Shown one piece after another: positions 23,339-36,090 of a stretch of DNA of 64,000 bases (positions are counted from its first letter, which is position 1; every line of letters begins with the position of its first letter). The DNA is from Alviniconcha marisindica. Taxonomy: Eukaryota; Mollusca; Gastropoda; Provannidae. The notes below the pieces were generated by a model. It was not told the origin of the DNA. It did not search any database and saw only the letters and a list, made by a program, of their open reading frames with translations. The DNA lies in contig JABMCL010000742.1 of assembly GCA_018857735.1 (NCBI GenBank), forward strand, positions 335,001 through 399,000, given 5' to 3'. The position numbers and the translations under genes were made by a program.

Positions 23339-23461
23339 ACCATACAGTCAATCAACTAAAATAATGTTTAAAAACAACAACAACCAAAAACAGACAAAAA
23401 CTATTCTTTTGCTTCCACACTCTATTCCAGTGACTGACTTCAAGTACATGCACTAGACTAC

Positions 23462-23572
23462 CTTTCATTGATGGGTCCATAGGCTTCTGGCATGACATGG
23501 GCCAGTTTGATGTAGGGGTTCCTTTCCAAATTGCCCACAAGCAATCGGATTTTGGACTCCACATAGCCTTTC
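23462..23572 (-). CDS. PAPOLA: Poly(A) polymerase, RNA-binding domain exon
   Basis: 111 bp: completes a Trp codon, then [20 protein letters not shown] and IKLAHVMPEAYGPINE. This closely matches [29 protein letters not shown] of PAPOLA. Acceptor TCTTAG|GAAAGG, donor GAAAG|GTAGTC, ending with two bases of a split codon. Confidence 0.96.
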
Positions 23573-24404
23573 CTAAGAGAGTAAAAAAGACGCAAGACAA
23601 ATGCAACAGTAAGACACAAAGCCTGGGCAAGTAAGATGGACAGTAACCACAAAGCTTCTGACAATATCAGGAATCATACACTCAAATACAGGTAAGAGTC
23701 CACTTTAATTTTTTCCCCTGCATTTTCTAGAAAAGCTAGAGCATTTTCAGTTTTTAGCCACAGAACTCAGGCAGTGCTTTTTATCGATGTCATTTTGCTG
23801 CCGTGGGCTACTTAAAAGTCAGAGTGGCAATAATGGCAGTATGCTGAAGATTTGTAAGCATTAGACCCCACTACGCCAGGCTGAGACTTGTATCTCCACA
23901 GGGACACTTGTTCCCTCACTGCTTTGGCACTTTCTGCACCAGTTCTTTTCCCTTTCATTTTGTTCTCAGTCAAAATAATCTCCAAACAATTGTGACAAGT
24001 CTTCCACAAAAATTGCAAACACTTGCAGTCGAAACACAAGCCTCGCTTTGAACTGACTAGGAATTTAATACCGAGACTACACAAAGCAGAAACCGACACT
24101 GGCAGTGAAAGGTTGAGACTTACACAGGCACTACTGAAAACCCAAAACAGGGCATATTCTCGACGGGAAAACAAACAAACTGCAAAATGGGTCTAGAAAT
24201 ATTTATGACCATTTTTGCCCCCCTCAATTTTTGTATGCTGAAAATTTAAGCATACAAAGTACACCACAATGGTATGAGTCAACAGGTTTGTTCACTACTT
24301 CTACTGAAACACTGCCACATCGCAATGTTACTGTGACGCACGTTACTCTAATGGCGCACATTTCCCAAGCACACACAGATGGCCAAATGTGTTGCTAATC
24401 TTAC

Positions 24405-24458
24405 CATTCAATGTGGTGCTCCTCCTCTTCTGCGCTGGCTTTCAAGACGATGTAGTGT
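24405..24458 (-). CDS. PAPOLA: Poly(A) polymerase exon
   Basis: 54 bp. Completes Lys, then HYIVLKASAEEEEHHIE plus a split Trp. It matches KHYIVLLASAPTEKQRLEW. Acceptor TGTCAG|ACACTAC, donor GAATG|GTAAGA. Confidence 0.95.
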
Positions 24459-24559
24459 CTGACAGAACAAAAGAAAGTCACCAATCAGAACACTAAATCC
24501 TACCAACATCAGCCTCCGCAGTGAAAATCATACAGGAGATCCTGAGAATATGAAAGCAT

Positions 24560-24735
24560 GAACTAGTAGTCTTAAATCTCCCAAACAGCATCAAATGGTC
24601 TTCAATCTCCAAGCAGCGTGAAATATCTTCAATCTCCAAGCAGCGTGAAATATCTTAAATCTCCAAATAGCATAAATAGTTTGCAGTCTTCAAACAGCAT
24701 GACATATTCTGTCTCCAAGTGGCATGAAATGGTCT
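24560..24735. repeat. About 30-bp tandem repeat, 5 diverged copies
   Basis: Units of CTTCAATCTCCAAGCAGCGT and GAAATAT, intronic. Confidence 0.8.
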
Positions 24736-24998
24736 GAAATGTGCAAATATTTCTCTGCAGTATAAAATAAACTGACTCCCACCCCTCTTAAAAAATAAAA
24801 ATCTTTCAACAACATAAAACAAGCTAGGTTTGCAAGGATTTATGCAAACACCAACAGGAGGACACACAGAAAACTAAGAGAACCCATCACATGGGCACTA
24901 CGGCAGACAGCAAACCAATCGCCAATTTTTTCTTCCTTCAAAGGTATCACTTAGCAAAAAGAGAGTGGAACAAGCGGAAGCCAAAGCAGCCAACCTAC

Positions 24999-25083
24999 TT
25001 GTATTTGTGGAAGAAGGTGGACGGCTCAAAGAGTGCCATCCACTCCTCCCTCTGCTCGTATATCCGGGTCACAATGTCCAGAC
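24999..25083 (-). CDS. PAPOLA: Poly(A) polymerase exon
   Basis: 85 bp. Completes Gly, then LDIVTRIYEQREEWMALFEP and STFFHKY, matching the ..[23 protein letters not shown] region. Acceptor CCTGCAG|GTCTGG, donor ACAA|GTAGGT. Confidence 0.95.
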
Positions 25084-25229
25084 CTGCAGGGAACAGCTCA
25101 CGCGTCAGTCTCAAAGGCAAGTGCACAGCCTCACCATACAGGTTTAGTTTCCCTTCCCCTACAGCACCGAACGTTACCCGCCCCTCTGAATGTTCATCGT
25201 AGTAATACAGGCTACAGGCAGGCCTACAT

Positions 25230-25258
25230 TAACCTCTCCCCCCCCCCCCCCCCCCCCA
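25230..25258. repeat. Poly-C homopolymer
   Basis: A C run of about 20 in an intron. Another lies at 25500-25514. Confidence 0.9.
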
Positions 25259-25645
25259 CACCTTTTTCCCCTACAACTTCCCCTCCAAATTTTCTCTTTT
25301 TTCAAAATCTTTTTGAAAACAAACCCTTCACCATGTTGATGTCAAGCTGTTTGGCTTTACTCAGCTAACTAACCCGCCCCACCCCAACCTTTACATCTGC
25401 AGGTTCACATAATAAAAGATTTTGGCTTCCCTTTCCTCTGCAGTATTAAACACTCCTCTTTCAACACTGACAGGCCTGAACAACACAGGCCTCATTAGAC
25501 CCCCCCCCCCCCCCGATCCTGCTATACACACACAGCCCTTGCCCCTCCCCCTCAAAAAAAACCAAGAAGCAAAAAACCACCAAACCAAACCAGCCAACAC
25601 ATTAAAACATTAGAAGCGCTAAAGTCTATACTTAACCTAAACCTA

Positions 25646-25879
<234 letters not shown>

Positions 25880-26438
25880 TTAAAAGCATTTTGTCTGACT
25901 GGAGGCACTAAAGTCAACAGCTATTCATTTACTCAAAATCCATATTTACTAGACATTGTCCCTTTATGCAACCCATTTCCATAGAGAAAATGAGTCTCTT
26001 TTTCTCTCTGTTCCCCCCTACCCCCACCCCCTGTATTTTACAGTAGGCTGCAAATAGGATCAACCTGCTTTCTCATCAAACGCTGGCTGCTGCGTGCACA
26101 GCAGTTTTAGCCCAGCAATGATAGCAAACAGACGTACACAGCATGTCACACCAGAATTATTTCGGACTACAAATATGGTCAGCAATGACATTACGAGTCT
26201 GATTTATTTATATTATTGTTTGCCTGATTAATTGCAGATGACAAATACACCAGTGTCCACAAGCCACAAGCTTTGAAATGAAAGGGTGACCTGAAGAGTT
26301 GAACCCACCACCACGGGTCTGTCAGATCACCAGCTTATCCGCTCAGCCACAAGAACACCAACTTGATAGCACCAGAGCTGCACGGCAGGCAAAGTGCCTG
26401 TATAAAACCTCTGTGAAAAGCAAGAAACTCTGCCTCAC

Positions 26439-26514
26439 CCTGGCATCCCAAACCGGAAAGGAAAGCTTGTTCTCTGTGTCTAGAGGTTTCAGTAAAACAG
26501 GAGTGGGCCAGTCC
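26439..26514 (-). CDS. PAPOLA: Poly(A) polymerase exon
   Basis: 76 bp. Completes Trp, then DWPTPVLLKPLDTENKLSFP and VWDAR, phase 0 end at CCAGG|GTGAGG. It corresponds to [26 protein letters not shown]. Confidence 0.95.
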
Positions 26515-27221
26515 CTGCAATGCACACAAACAAGGCAAACACTTCAGTTCAAGAGGGTAGCTATTCACTTCAAGAGGGTATCTATGTGCTCGGAAAAGCC
26601 CACATGCGCTCCACCCCATCTCTGGCACATAACTCACAACTCAAGGACACAGGAAAGCAAACTAAACGTTTCATACGGCAGTCAAAGCAGCAGCTTCCAG
26701 AGACAAACTCCAGTAGCTCAGTGCAATCTGCTGAAAGCAAAGTGACTCCTTCCTGCTAACATTATGCTTTTAGGACACATTTCTGGAGGCGGATGTTATA
26801 CTGATCATACCAAAGGGGTTCTCAACCGTCACATTCAAATCTGTCACATCAATTTTGGGCTGGACAACACTGGCACAAGTAAAAACAGAAATGGACTCAT
26901 GAGATGTATGGTTTATTCATCAATTCAGCCACTGAGTGATAAAACTTATCCTCAAATAGTCGTATAGAAATGTTCTTCAACTGGGAGAACATTTGATTAG
27001 CATGTAGGATTTGATATCATACTTTCAGTACACTGGGCGCCACTCTTATTTTGGTACAAGCTTTCCTAGGCTGACAGAACTACGTACTGAGAACAGGGAA
27101 ATCGTGTCAGACCACGGAACGGATAATAATATGCAGTGGACATGGCACGGGTCGCCACGTGAAACTGCTTATTACAGAAAGCGAACAGATGTCTGTACAT
27201 CCAAATCTCTGATTTGGTTTC
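26515..27221. other. Intronic, no feature recognised
   Basis: A short duplication, ACACTTCAGTTCAAGAGGG / TTCACTTCAAGAGGGTATC, lies near 26540-26582. Otherwise unique sequence with no exon signal. Confidence 0.4.
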
Positions 27222-27570
27222 CACGTCAGTGAGAACTGTGCACAATTTTTCGGCCTTAAGATTTTTGTTGATGATGATGAAGTGATGGTTTATGTCCTCA
27301 GATGTCAGTTGACATATTAGGGACAAGTTGTGACCAATGCCGAAGCACGGTGCAATAAATCTTTACGTCCACGGAAACCAGAAGGCTCGTTAGGACGGAC
27401 AGTCCAGGACGTCCACCTCGACTCTCACACAGCTCCTGAACCATGTAGATTTTTGTTCCTTCCCATTCCCCCTTTGTAACGGGCTGCAGGCTTAAAAACA
27501 AATAAAGCTTGGACTTGACCCGACTCTTATTTCTGCTCACTTTATTTAAGATCACATTCAACAGTTGGCT
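27222..27570 (-). mobile_element. Dispersed repeat, copy 1, interrupted by a SINE
   Basis: 27222-27269 plus 27447-27570 match the uninterrupted copy at 30536-30697 closely (CACGTCAGTGAGAACTGTGC at the start, ATCACATTCAACAGTTGGC at the end). The 177-bp interruption is described separately. The repeat contains AAACAAATAAAGC, resembling a processed 3' end. Confidence 0.75.
27270..27446 (-). mobile_element. SINE insertion with 11-bp target-site duplication
   Basis: Both flanks carry AGATTTTTGTT (27259-27269 and 27447-27457). On the minus strand the insert starts near GGTTCAGGAGCTGTGTGAGA, continues GTCGAGGTGG, and ends CAACTGACATCTGAGGACAT plus a (CAT)n tail. It is the same family as 57802-57983. 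The empty site is preserved at about 30572-30585. Confidence 0.8.
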
Positions 27571-27727
27571 GGCTTGGGAATTGTTCAAAGAAAAAACTCT
27601 GAGACAATGGGGGTCTGGGAGCATACCCTAACCCTCACACCCCCTTTTTAGGGGGGACTACATTCAAATCTATGCAATCTGGGGGGCCTCTGATAGCACT
27701 AAAGCTGCAGCTGGACGCACCATCCAC

Positions 27728-27968
27728 ACTGTCACGACACCCACACTCTGTCACACAACACCCACTCTGTCACACAACACCCACACTCTGTCACACAACA
27801 CCCACAGTCTGTCACACAACACCCACACTCTGTCACACACAACACCCACACTCTGTCACACAACACCCACACTCTGTCACACAACACCCACAGTCTGTCA
27901 CACAACACCCACACTCTGTCACACAATACCCACACTCTGTCACACAACACCCACACTCTGTCACACAA
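27728..27968. repeat. 21-24-bp tandem repeat, about 11 copies
   Basis: Units of CACCCACACTCTGTCACACA with one CAGTCTG variant. Confidence 0.95.
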
Positions 27969-28340
27969 GGCATTTTCCTGTTAGTGTACTGCCTTTTGTC
28001 TACACATCACACACAGATGGATGCACCACCCAACACCCCCACTCTGTCACACAACACAGTTGCCTGTGTTAGTGCACTGCCTTTTGTCAACACCACCCAA
28101 CACCCCCACTCTGTCACACAACACAGTTGCCAGTGTTAGTGTACTGCCTTTTGTCAACACCACCCAACACCCCCACTCTGTCACACAACACAGTTGCCTG
28201 TGTTAGTGTACTGCCTTTTGGCAACACCACCCAACACCCACACTCTCTCACAACACCCACTCGCTGTCACAACACCCACACCCTGTCACCGAACGCAGTT
28301 TCCTACGTTAGTGCACTGCCTTTTGTCTACACGTCACACG
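27969..28340. repeat. About 67-bp higher-order repeat, 4-5 copies
   Basis: GTTAGTGYACTGCCTTTTGT plus the preceding CACTCTGTCACACAA module repeats as a longer unit. It lies next to the donor of the poly(A) polymerase exon at 28390. Confidence 0.9.
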
Positions 28341-28388
28341 CAACTGACACATCCTGACCACAGTGGCTCACTGGAGACGGGCTACTCA

Positions 28389-28583
<195 letters not shown>

Positions 28584-28639
28584 TTAAACCTACTGGAGGC
28601 CCAGGAAGTGGCATGGCAAGCTAGGCCCAGCACCCAAAG

Positions 28640-28825
28640 CCTGGGGTCAACACCCTCAGTCTAGGGCGCACCCAAAGCCTGGGGTCAACACCCTCAGTCT
28701 AGGGCGCACCCAAAGCCTGGGGTCAACACCCTCAGTCTAGGGCGCACCCAAAGCCTGGGGTCAACACCCTCAGTCTAGGGCGCACCCAAAGCCTGGGGTC
28801 AACACCCTCAGTCTAGGGCGCACAC
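28640..28825. repeat. 38-bp tandem repeat, about 5 copies
   Basis: Units of CACCCAAAGCCTGGGGTCAA and CACCCTCAGTCTAGGGCG, intronic, nearly identical. Confidence 0.95.
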
Positions 28826-29350
28826 CTTTAGTATGGAGCCAACACCCCTAGTCCAAGGCTAGCACCCACAAAGTTCAAAGTTCAGGACCCCTAGTCAAAG
28901 GCCAGCACCCTTATTCAAGGACCCCCCCCCCCCCACCCTCATTCAAGGACCAGAACCCCGCAACCCCCCCCCCCGTTAACCGCACTATTAAGGACCAGCC
29001 CCCCCCCCCCCCCCCAATGGCCAGTACCATTTTCACGGACCTCGCCCCCCCACCCCCCCCCCCCCCAATAGCTAGTACCTTATCAAGGACCCCCCCCCTT
29101 TCATAGCCCACTTTATCTAAGGACCAGCCCCCCCCCCCCCCCCCATGGCCAGTACCATATTCAGACTCAGCATCGCCCCCCCCCCCCCCCAATAGCTAGT
29201 CCATTCAAGAACCAGCCCCCCCCCCTTTTCAATAGCAGCACCTTTATTCAAGGCCCCCCATGGCCAGCACCCTTATTCAAGGGCCAGCACCTGCTACTCA
29301 AGGCCAGCCCTGTTATTCATGGGCTAGTACCCCCTACTCAAGGGCCAGCA
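28826..29350. repeat. Degenerate repeats with many poly-C runs
   Basis: Diverged units such as CAAGGACCAGC / AATAGCTAGTACC are separated by C runs of 10-17 (seven or more runs between 28920 and 29227). Homopolymer lengths are likely unreliable. Confidence 0.8.
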
Positions 29351-29557
29351 TTTGCAACATTTGAAAAGGACACAAAAAGGACTTTAAGCATGCATCTGTC
29401 AAACCTTGAACCAAAGCAAATGTCAGTGTTTGCACATTTCAACAGCTCAAGACAGCAGGGTTCACCTGTGTCACACCGTGACCCAAAAGGTCACAGGTAA
29501 AAACACATCTCTTTAACTGCAGGAAAAACTGACCAGGACACAATTGTTAATCCACTA

Positions 29558-29806
<249 letters not shown>

Positions 29807-30069
29807 TTACACACTTTTTGCTGAAGAACTTTAGGGGCAATGTTGACTCTCAAACACCTCCCCTTTTTTGTAGTTTACTGAAATCAGAATCTAAATTTGC
29901 ACAGATCACAAAATTGTATGCATCTAATGCCCCTGCACTTCTAAACCATCCAACAAAACTCCACCAACAGAAAAGTCAACAGCTGATACACAGAGCAAAC
30001 TCCAAATTCGGAGCACTTTCTATTTTTATACCCAAGTGTAATATTATTATTATCTGATGTGGGCTTTCA

Positions 30070-30358
<289 letters not shown>

Positions 30359-30535
30359 CCTGAAAACTGGAGCCAGATTGTTTTGTCCCAACATGGCATC
30401 CATTAACCTTCAAGCATTTCTAGCATGAATTGTGCCAGTCTCAGGAAAGCGTATCTTCTTTAGTAAAACAAAAACACTGAACAATTACAGAAACAGAGGC
30501 CTCTTAAACTTTCCTTCCTCCATGAACACAAAAAT

Positions 30536-30697
30536 CACGTCAGTGAGAACTGTGCACAATTTTTCGGCCTTAAGATTTTTTTCCCTTCCCATTCCCCCTT
30601 TGTAATGGGCTGCAGGCTTAAAAACAAATAAAGCTCTAACTTGACCTGACTCTTATTTCTGCTCACTTTATTTAAGATCACATTCAACAGTTGGCCA
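30536..30697 (-). mobile_element. Dispersed repeat, copy 2 (uninterrupted)
   Basis: The same sequence as 27222-27570 without the SINE. It provides the empty target site (TTAAGATTTTTTTCCC). Confidence 0.75.
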
Positions 30698-30711
30698 TTT
30701 CATTTTTTTAA

Positions 30712-30736
30712 TGGGGGGGGGGGGGGGGGGGGGGGC
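30712..30736. repeat. Poly-G homopolymer
   Basis: A run of about 23 G. Confidence 0.95.
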
Positions 30737-30971
30737 AGGTTTCTATAAAAAAAAGTCTGCCACATTCACTGTTAACACCAATAATTATAGTGCCCATGGA
30801 AAGTGACGTAATTCCAGCCCACACTACATGATGCCACAGTTGACAACTAGGATGGCTTTACGTGACACCTTTGTCATTCAGATTATGCAGAATCCACCCA
30901 AAGAACCATGAAGGCAACCCAAGCAGCACAATAGCTACGTGGAAAGCAAGTAAAGCAGGGTTTGAACTCAC

Positions 30972-31025
30972 CTCAATTCCATCATATGTCATCTTGATAA
31001 CTGGTACAAACGCTTCTTCCACTGC
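30972..31025 (-). CDS. PAPOLA: Poly(A) polymerase exon
   Basis: 54 bp, phase 0 at both ends. AVEEAFVPVIKMTYDGIE matches VVEAFVPVIKLCFDGIEI, the strand leading to the third catalytic Asp. Acceptor CTTTCAG|GCAGTG, donor TTGAG|GTGAGT. Confidence 0.97.
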
Positions 31026-31039
31026 CTGAAAGACAACAC

Positions 31040-31140
31040 AAAAATAATAATAATAATAATAGATAACTTTTGTATAGCGCTATTCTCTGGTGTACCCAAA
31101 CTCACTGCGCTTTTAACAGCCAGTTAAAATCACAACACCC
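31040..31140 (-). mobile_element. Short interspersed element 3' end
   Basis: (TAA)n followed by TTGTATAGCGCTATTCTCTG and CCCAAACTCACTGCGC. On the minus strand this gives the GCAGTGAG ... GAATAGCGCTATA ... (TTA)n order of the family. Confidence 0.6.
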
Positions 31141-32012
31141 ACTGAAGCAAGAAGGTTACTTACTAATTCAATTTTAACGTCCTGTCAACCGCACAGGGTC
31201 ACCTCAGGACAACCAAACTTTGTCAAAAGCAAATGCATATTTCAAAACTCTTCTCATATATATATATATATATATATATAAAGCCTTTCTCAAGTCAACA
31301 CACAAAACCAATCCCTACCCAAACATAAAATACAACACACACACATTTTCAAAGAGGTAGTCCCTTCACTATTACCCTGTTAAAAGAGCATACAGCTGGG
31401 GCATGCTGGTATTGTCAACCATTTCATCTAATGTTTAACAAGACAAAATTAAAGAAAAATATAAAAAAGAATGGACAGAAACAAGTTTTTTTTTTAAAGT
31501 TATATAGTTATAAATGCATAATGCCAATGGCAAATACCAGTTCCATATGGCAGCAAGCTGAACATACCACTTACAACTATCATCTCCTAGCTGTTGAACA
31601 AGAGCCATACATAAAAGCCTAATTGTTATTTTTTTTATTTTCTTTTGTTTGAATCTGAGTTTTCGGCAAAAAAGGAGGATGGACCATAAGCAGAAAAATC
31701 ACAAGACAGAACAAGAGGACTAAGTAGAAAAACATGAGAGGAGATAGGAAAGGGGAATCAAATGACAGCTGGGGTAGAGACATCAGACATCCCCACCCTC
31801 CCTTCTGGGTGTCAAGAAGGTTGTGAAAAAGTAAGACATGGCACAAAAACAGAAAAAAAAAGAAAGAAAAAAAGTGAAACCAGTCAAAGGAAACAGTCAC
31901 TTCATACTAAAAATCCAGTGGGTGATTCGTATGAATCATAACAGGTAAGTTGTGAGATAATTTCTGAAAGCTGCAGAGGAATCAGATTCCCTCAGAAAGT
32001 GTGGGAGGGAAT
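31141..32012. other. Intronic stretch, no gene
   Basis: (TA)n lies at 31257-31280, and there are A-rich runs near 31850-31880. No exon is seen. Confidence 0.5.
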
Positions 32013-32019
32013 AACAAAG

Positions 32020-32722
32020 ACAAGCTGAAGAGCCTGACAATGATCCGACACTAAACTATCTCTTTCCAGTGCCTTAAGCTGAAGAGCCTGACAATGATCC
32101 GACACTAAAAGATCTCTTTCCAGTGCCTTAAGCTGAAGAGCCTGACAATGATCCGACACTAAACGATCTCTTTCCAGTGCCTTAAGCTGAAGAGCCTGAC
32201 AATGATCCGACACTAAACGATCTCTTTCCAGTGCCTTAAGCTGAAGAGCCTGACAATGATCCGACACTAAACGATCTCTTTCCAGTGCCTTAAGCTGAAG
32301 AGCCTGACAATGATCCGACACTAAACGATCTCTTTCCAGTGCCTTAAGCTGAAGAGCCTGACAATGATCCGACACTAAACGATCTCTTTCCAGTGCCTTA
32401 AGCTGAAGAGCCTGACAATGATCCGACACTAAACGATCTCTTTCCAGTGCCTTAAGCTGAAGAGCCTGACAATGATCCGACACTAAACGATCTCTTTCCA
32501 GTGCCTTAAGCTGAAGAGCCTGACAATGATCCGACACTAAACGATCTCTTTCCAGTGCCTTAAGCTGAAGAGCCTGACAATGATCCGACACTAAACGATC
32601 TCTTTCCAGTGCCTTAAGCTGAAGAGCCTGACAATGATCTGACACTAAACGATCTCTTTCCAGTGCCTTAAGCTGAAGAGCCTGACAATGATCCGACACT
32701 AAACGATCTCTTTCCAGTGCCT
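32020..32722. repeat. 54-bp minisatellite, 13 near-identical copies
   Basis: Units of AGCTGAAGAGCCTGACAATG and CACTAAACGATCTCTTTCCA. Substitutions are seen only in the outer copies (for example AAACTA, AAAAGA), so the core is almost perfectly homogenised. Because 54 is a multiple of three, the minus strand stays open (18-residue periodic peptide). It sits in an intron of the poly(A) polymerase gene and lacks flanking splice signals in that frame. Confidence 0.97.
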
Positions 32723-32891
32723 TTCAGTTTCATCAACATTTGGAACATGCAAGCTCAACAGATGCAGAGTAGAAATGTCTTGCCTGACATGATACCATGC
32801 AGTAAGCACCAGAAGATATCCAGAGTCAGCAGCACTGCAGCAGTTGTGTACCAGACAGAACCCAGCAGTCAACAGGTTGCAACTCGATTCA

Positions 32892-33854
<963 letters not shown>

Positions 33855-34007
33855 TCACATGGCTGCTAGTCACAAGTGTTTCATCAGATGTTTTAAGTAT
33901 TCAAGAGGCTGTGTCCCCACCACCATTCCATTCGTATTCAGTGTCTACACATGTTTTGTTTTCAGTTTTGTAATCTTCCAAATTTGAGTAAACACTGATA
34001 TATGCTG

Positions 34008-34480
34008 ACAGTATTATTAGGCATGTTGGCTCATTCTAAATCTTGTTTCTGGGATCAAGTCCTCTGTTGATTGACCGGAAATAATCACTGATCAGTTTGG
34101 GAATGTATGCGATTTCTGGTCAGTCTGATACGGAGACAGATTCTTCTTCCAGAAATGGTTCCATTAGGATTCCATTTCAAATTAATTATTGTTCTTCGGA
34201 AAAGTATGCAAATTTCATTCAGACATGGCACTACCACCTATAAGGTGCAGGGATAAAACTTGAGGGTGAAAAAGTATCACCTCATACTCATAGTCCAAAG
34301 ATTATGGCAGCTTACGTGTTTATTTCACCATTGTCCAGATTCTGCCCTTCACTGACTGGATTTGTAATGCATGGCAGACAGGAGTGCAGGGCCACAGCTG
34401 AGATGACACCGAAGATCACCAGATGTGTAGCTGTATTGTCTTTGATGACACTGAGTTTGCAAGTAGATCTAGTGTTGTGA
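34008..34480 (+). mobile_element. Non-autonomous element, copy B
   Basis: Blocks TCTGTTGATTGACCGGAAAT, TGATCAGTTTGGGAATGTAT, CAGTCTGATACGGAGAC, CTATAAGGTGCAGGGATAAA and CACTGAGTTTGCAAGTAGAT occur in order, and all are found in reverse complement at 37470-37880. No coding capacity is seen. Confidence 0.7.
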
Positions 34481-35100
34481 CATGGCGTGCATGCGTGCGT
34501 GCGTGTGTGTGTGTATACATTGTTATTGTTAAGTATTTTCCTTGTATTTGAGTGGTTTTTAGCTCCATGTTTTATTGAGTTGTTGATGTTTTATGGTTAA
34601 CTGTATTGAATGTTTTTATGTAAATGACGAGCCAGAAAGCAAATTTTTCTACACAGAGACAATAAAGTTGTATTGTATTGTTCAATTGGTGTTCAGTTAC
34701 TTTGCGTATGGTGACCCAGCAATGTGGCCAAAATGTGTATGGCACCTAAAAAAATGCAATATATACGCAACATTTTGTAATGAGCATGACCCCTGAACAC
34801 AGATTTGAACCTCCTACCTCTTCACTTGGAGACCAGCATGTTGATCAATTAGCTAAACAGTAAACCGGTTTGAGCTAACAAACAGCTTCTGGTGCTTTAG
34901 GTATTAACACACAATGGAGCTAATTAGCACTCAAAATATGTAACCCAAGTACAATAACAAAGACCTAAGTCGCCTACGGTAACTCTCACCTGGCATACGT
35001 GTAAATACAAGGTACATAAACTCCACCAGAGGTACATTCTCGAAGTATACTTTAGAATTTTAAATCATAACCCTAGCATATTTGGCAGCGTGTTATTTAC
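34481..35100. other. Intronic, no gene
   Basis: A short GT tract at 34490-34520. No exon recognised. Confidence 0.5.
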
Positions 35101-35167
35101 CTTTTGTCTGCTGACATCTTTGATCCAGTCCCTGACAATTTCATTGATACGGGCCAGCACTTCCATT
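35101..35167 (-). CDS. PAPOLA: Poly(A) polymerase exon
   Basis: 67 bp. Completes Arg, then MEVLARINEIVRDWIKDVSR and QK, phase 0 end. It matches RLVLGKLNNLVKEWIREISESK. Acceptor TTGCAG|AATGGAA, donor AAAAG|GTAAAT. Confidence 0.96.
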
Positions 35168-35678
35168 CTGCAACATAAGAAAGAGAAAGATCAATCAGAA
35201 ACATACGCAGCCAATTCAAGTCACAGTACTGACAGTGACACTGACAGCCACACTTTTGCTAATTTGAATTTGAGTCTGAGTAGAAATGGTGGGTACAACT
35301 ACAACTGTACAAGTATTATTAAACTTGTAGTTGTACACATGATACAGCATCAAAATGGTGATTACTAACTATTGTTTTATCTACTGCACAGATCTACACA
35401 GAGAGAGCGGGGGGGGGGGGGGGGCAAAAGAGAGAGAGAGAGAGATGATGTGCACACACACACACATCATACACAGATTGAGTCAGACTGAGAGACACAC
35501 ATAAACAGTAACACTAAAACTAGTAAAGGGAGACAAGAGATGGGTGAAAGAATAGGGGTGACCCACACAGAGATCTGTACATTTTGGACAAGGACTACAG
35601 AAACTTCCATCTCAAAAACACCTTAAGTAGGCATCATGGTACAACTCAAAACACTCAGCACTGTCCATCAGGCCTCAC

Positions 35679-35843
35679 CTGTGTGCCAGCTCGGCTTCGC
35701 TCTCAAAGACGCCATGAGGCTTCATGGACTCCTCCAGCTTGTTGGTCAGCTCGAGATCAAAAGGTTTGGGCTCGGCCAAACTGATGGGGCCTGTCACGCC
35801 GGGGTACTGACTGTGGTTGCTGGGGCCATCAAGCGACATCTTG
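35679..35843 (-). CDS. PAPOLA: Poly(A) polymerase, first coding exon
   Basis: Start ATG at 35837-35839, four bases after the acceptor CTCCCAG|CAAG. It encodes MSLDGPSNHSQYPGVTGPIS, LAEPKPFDLELTNKL and VFESEAELAH plus two bases of Arg. YPGVTGPISLAEPK matches YGITSPISLAAPK near the N-terminus of PAPOLA. The start is supported by family length and by the untranslated leader being spliced on directly upstream. Donor CACACAG|GTGAGG. Confidence 0.95.
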
Positions 35844-36090
35844 CTGGGAGGGTAGAAGAAAAAACAAATATTCCCAGTTTCATCTCGCTGAGAGGGTAGA
35901 AGGAAAAAGAAAAAGATTCCCTGTTTCATCTAGATTCCCAGTTTCATCTTGCTGGAAGTGGAAGGATAGAATTAAAAGGAAAAAAAAGATTCCCAGTTTA
36001 ATCTTGCTGGGAGGGTAGAAAAAAAACAGAAAGATTCCCAGTTTCATCTTGCTCGAAGGGTAGAAAAAACACAAAGATTCCCAGTTTCAT
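35844..36090 (-). repeat. Four upstream copies of the first-coding-exon 3' splice site and start codon
   Basis: On the minus strand, a pyrimidine tract ending CTACCCTCCCAG plus CAAGATG is repeated. The copies are near 35887/35888 (CTCAG|CGAGATGAAAC), 35950 (TTCCAG|CAAGATGAAAC), 36006 (CCCAG|CAAGATTAAAC) and 36052 (TCGAG|CAAGATGAAAC). Between them lies CTGGGAATCTTT-type sequence. Two copies keep both CAG and ATG. Confidence 0.8.

Larger units (their letters stand above)
22222..23461 (-). other. Interval where a poly(A) polymerase exon is expected but not found
   Basis: The family has about 30-40 residues here containing W-x-I-G-L-x-F and (S/N)-(V/I)-D-L-T. I find no matching frame on the minus strand. 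The interval is dominated by (GA)n at 22630-22692 and (CA)n/(CT)n at 22840-23335. Loss during assembly across the microsatellite is the simplest explanation. Confidence 0.6.

Noticed and set aside
31992..32699. Minus-strand open frame with an 18-residue period, in the sense of the poly(A) polymerase gene
   Set aside because: The flanking exons (30972-31025 and 32976-33085) join in phase without it, and no acceptor and donor pair in that frame was found.
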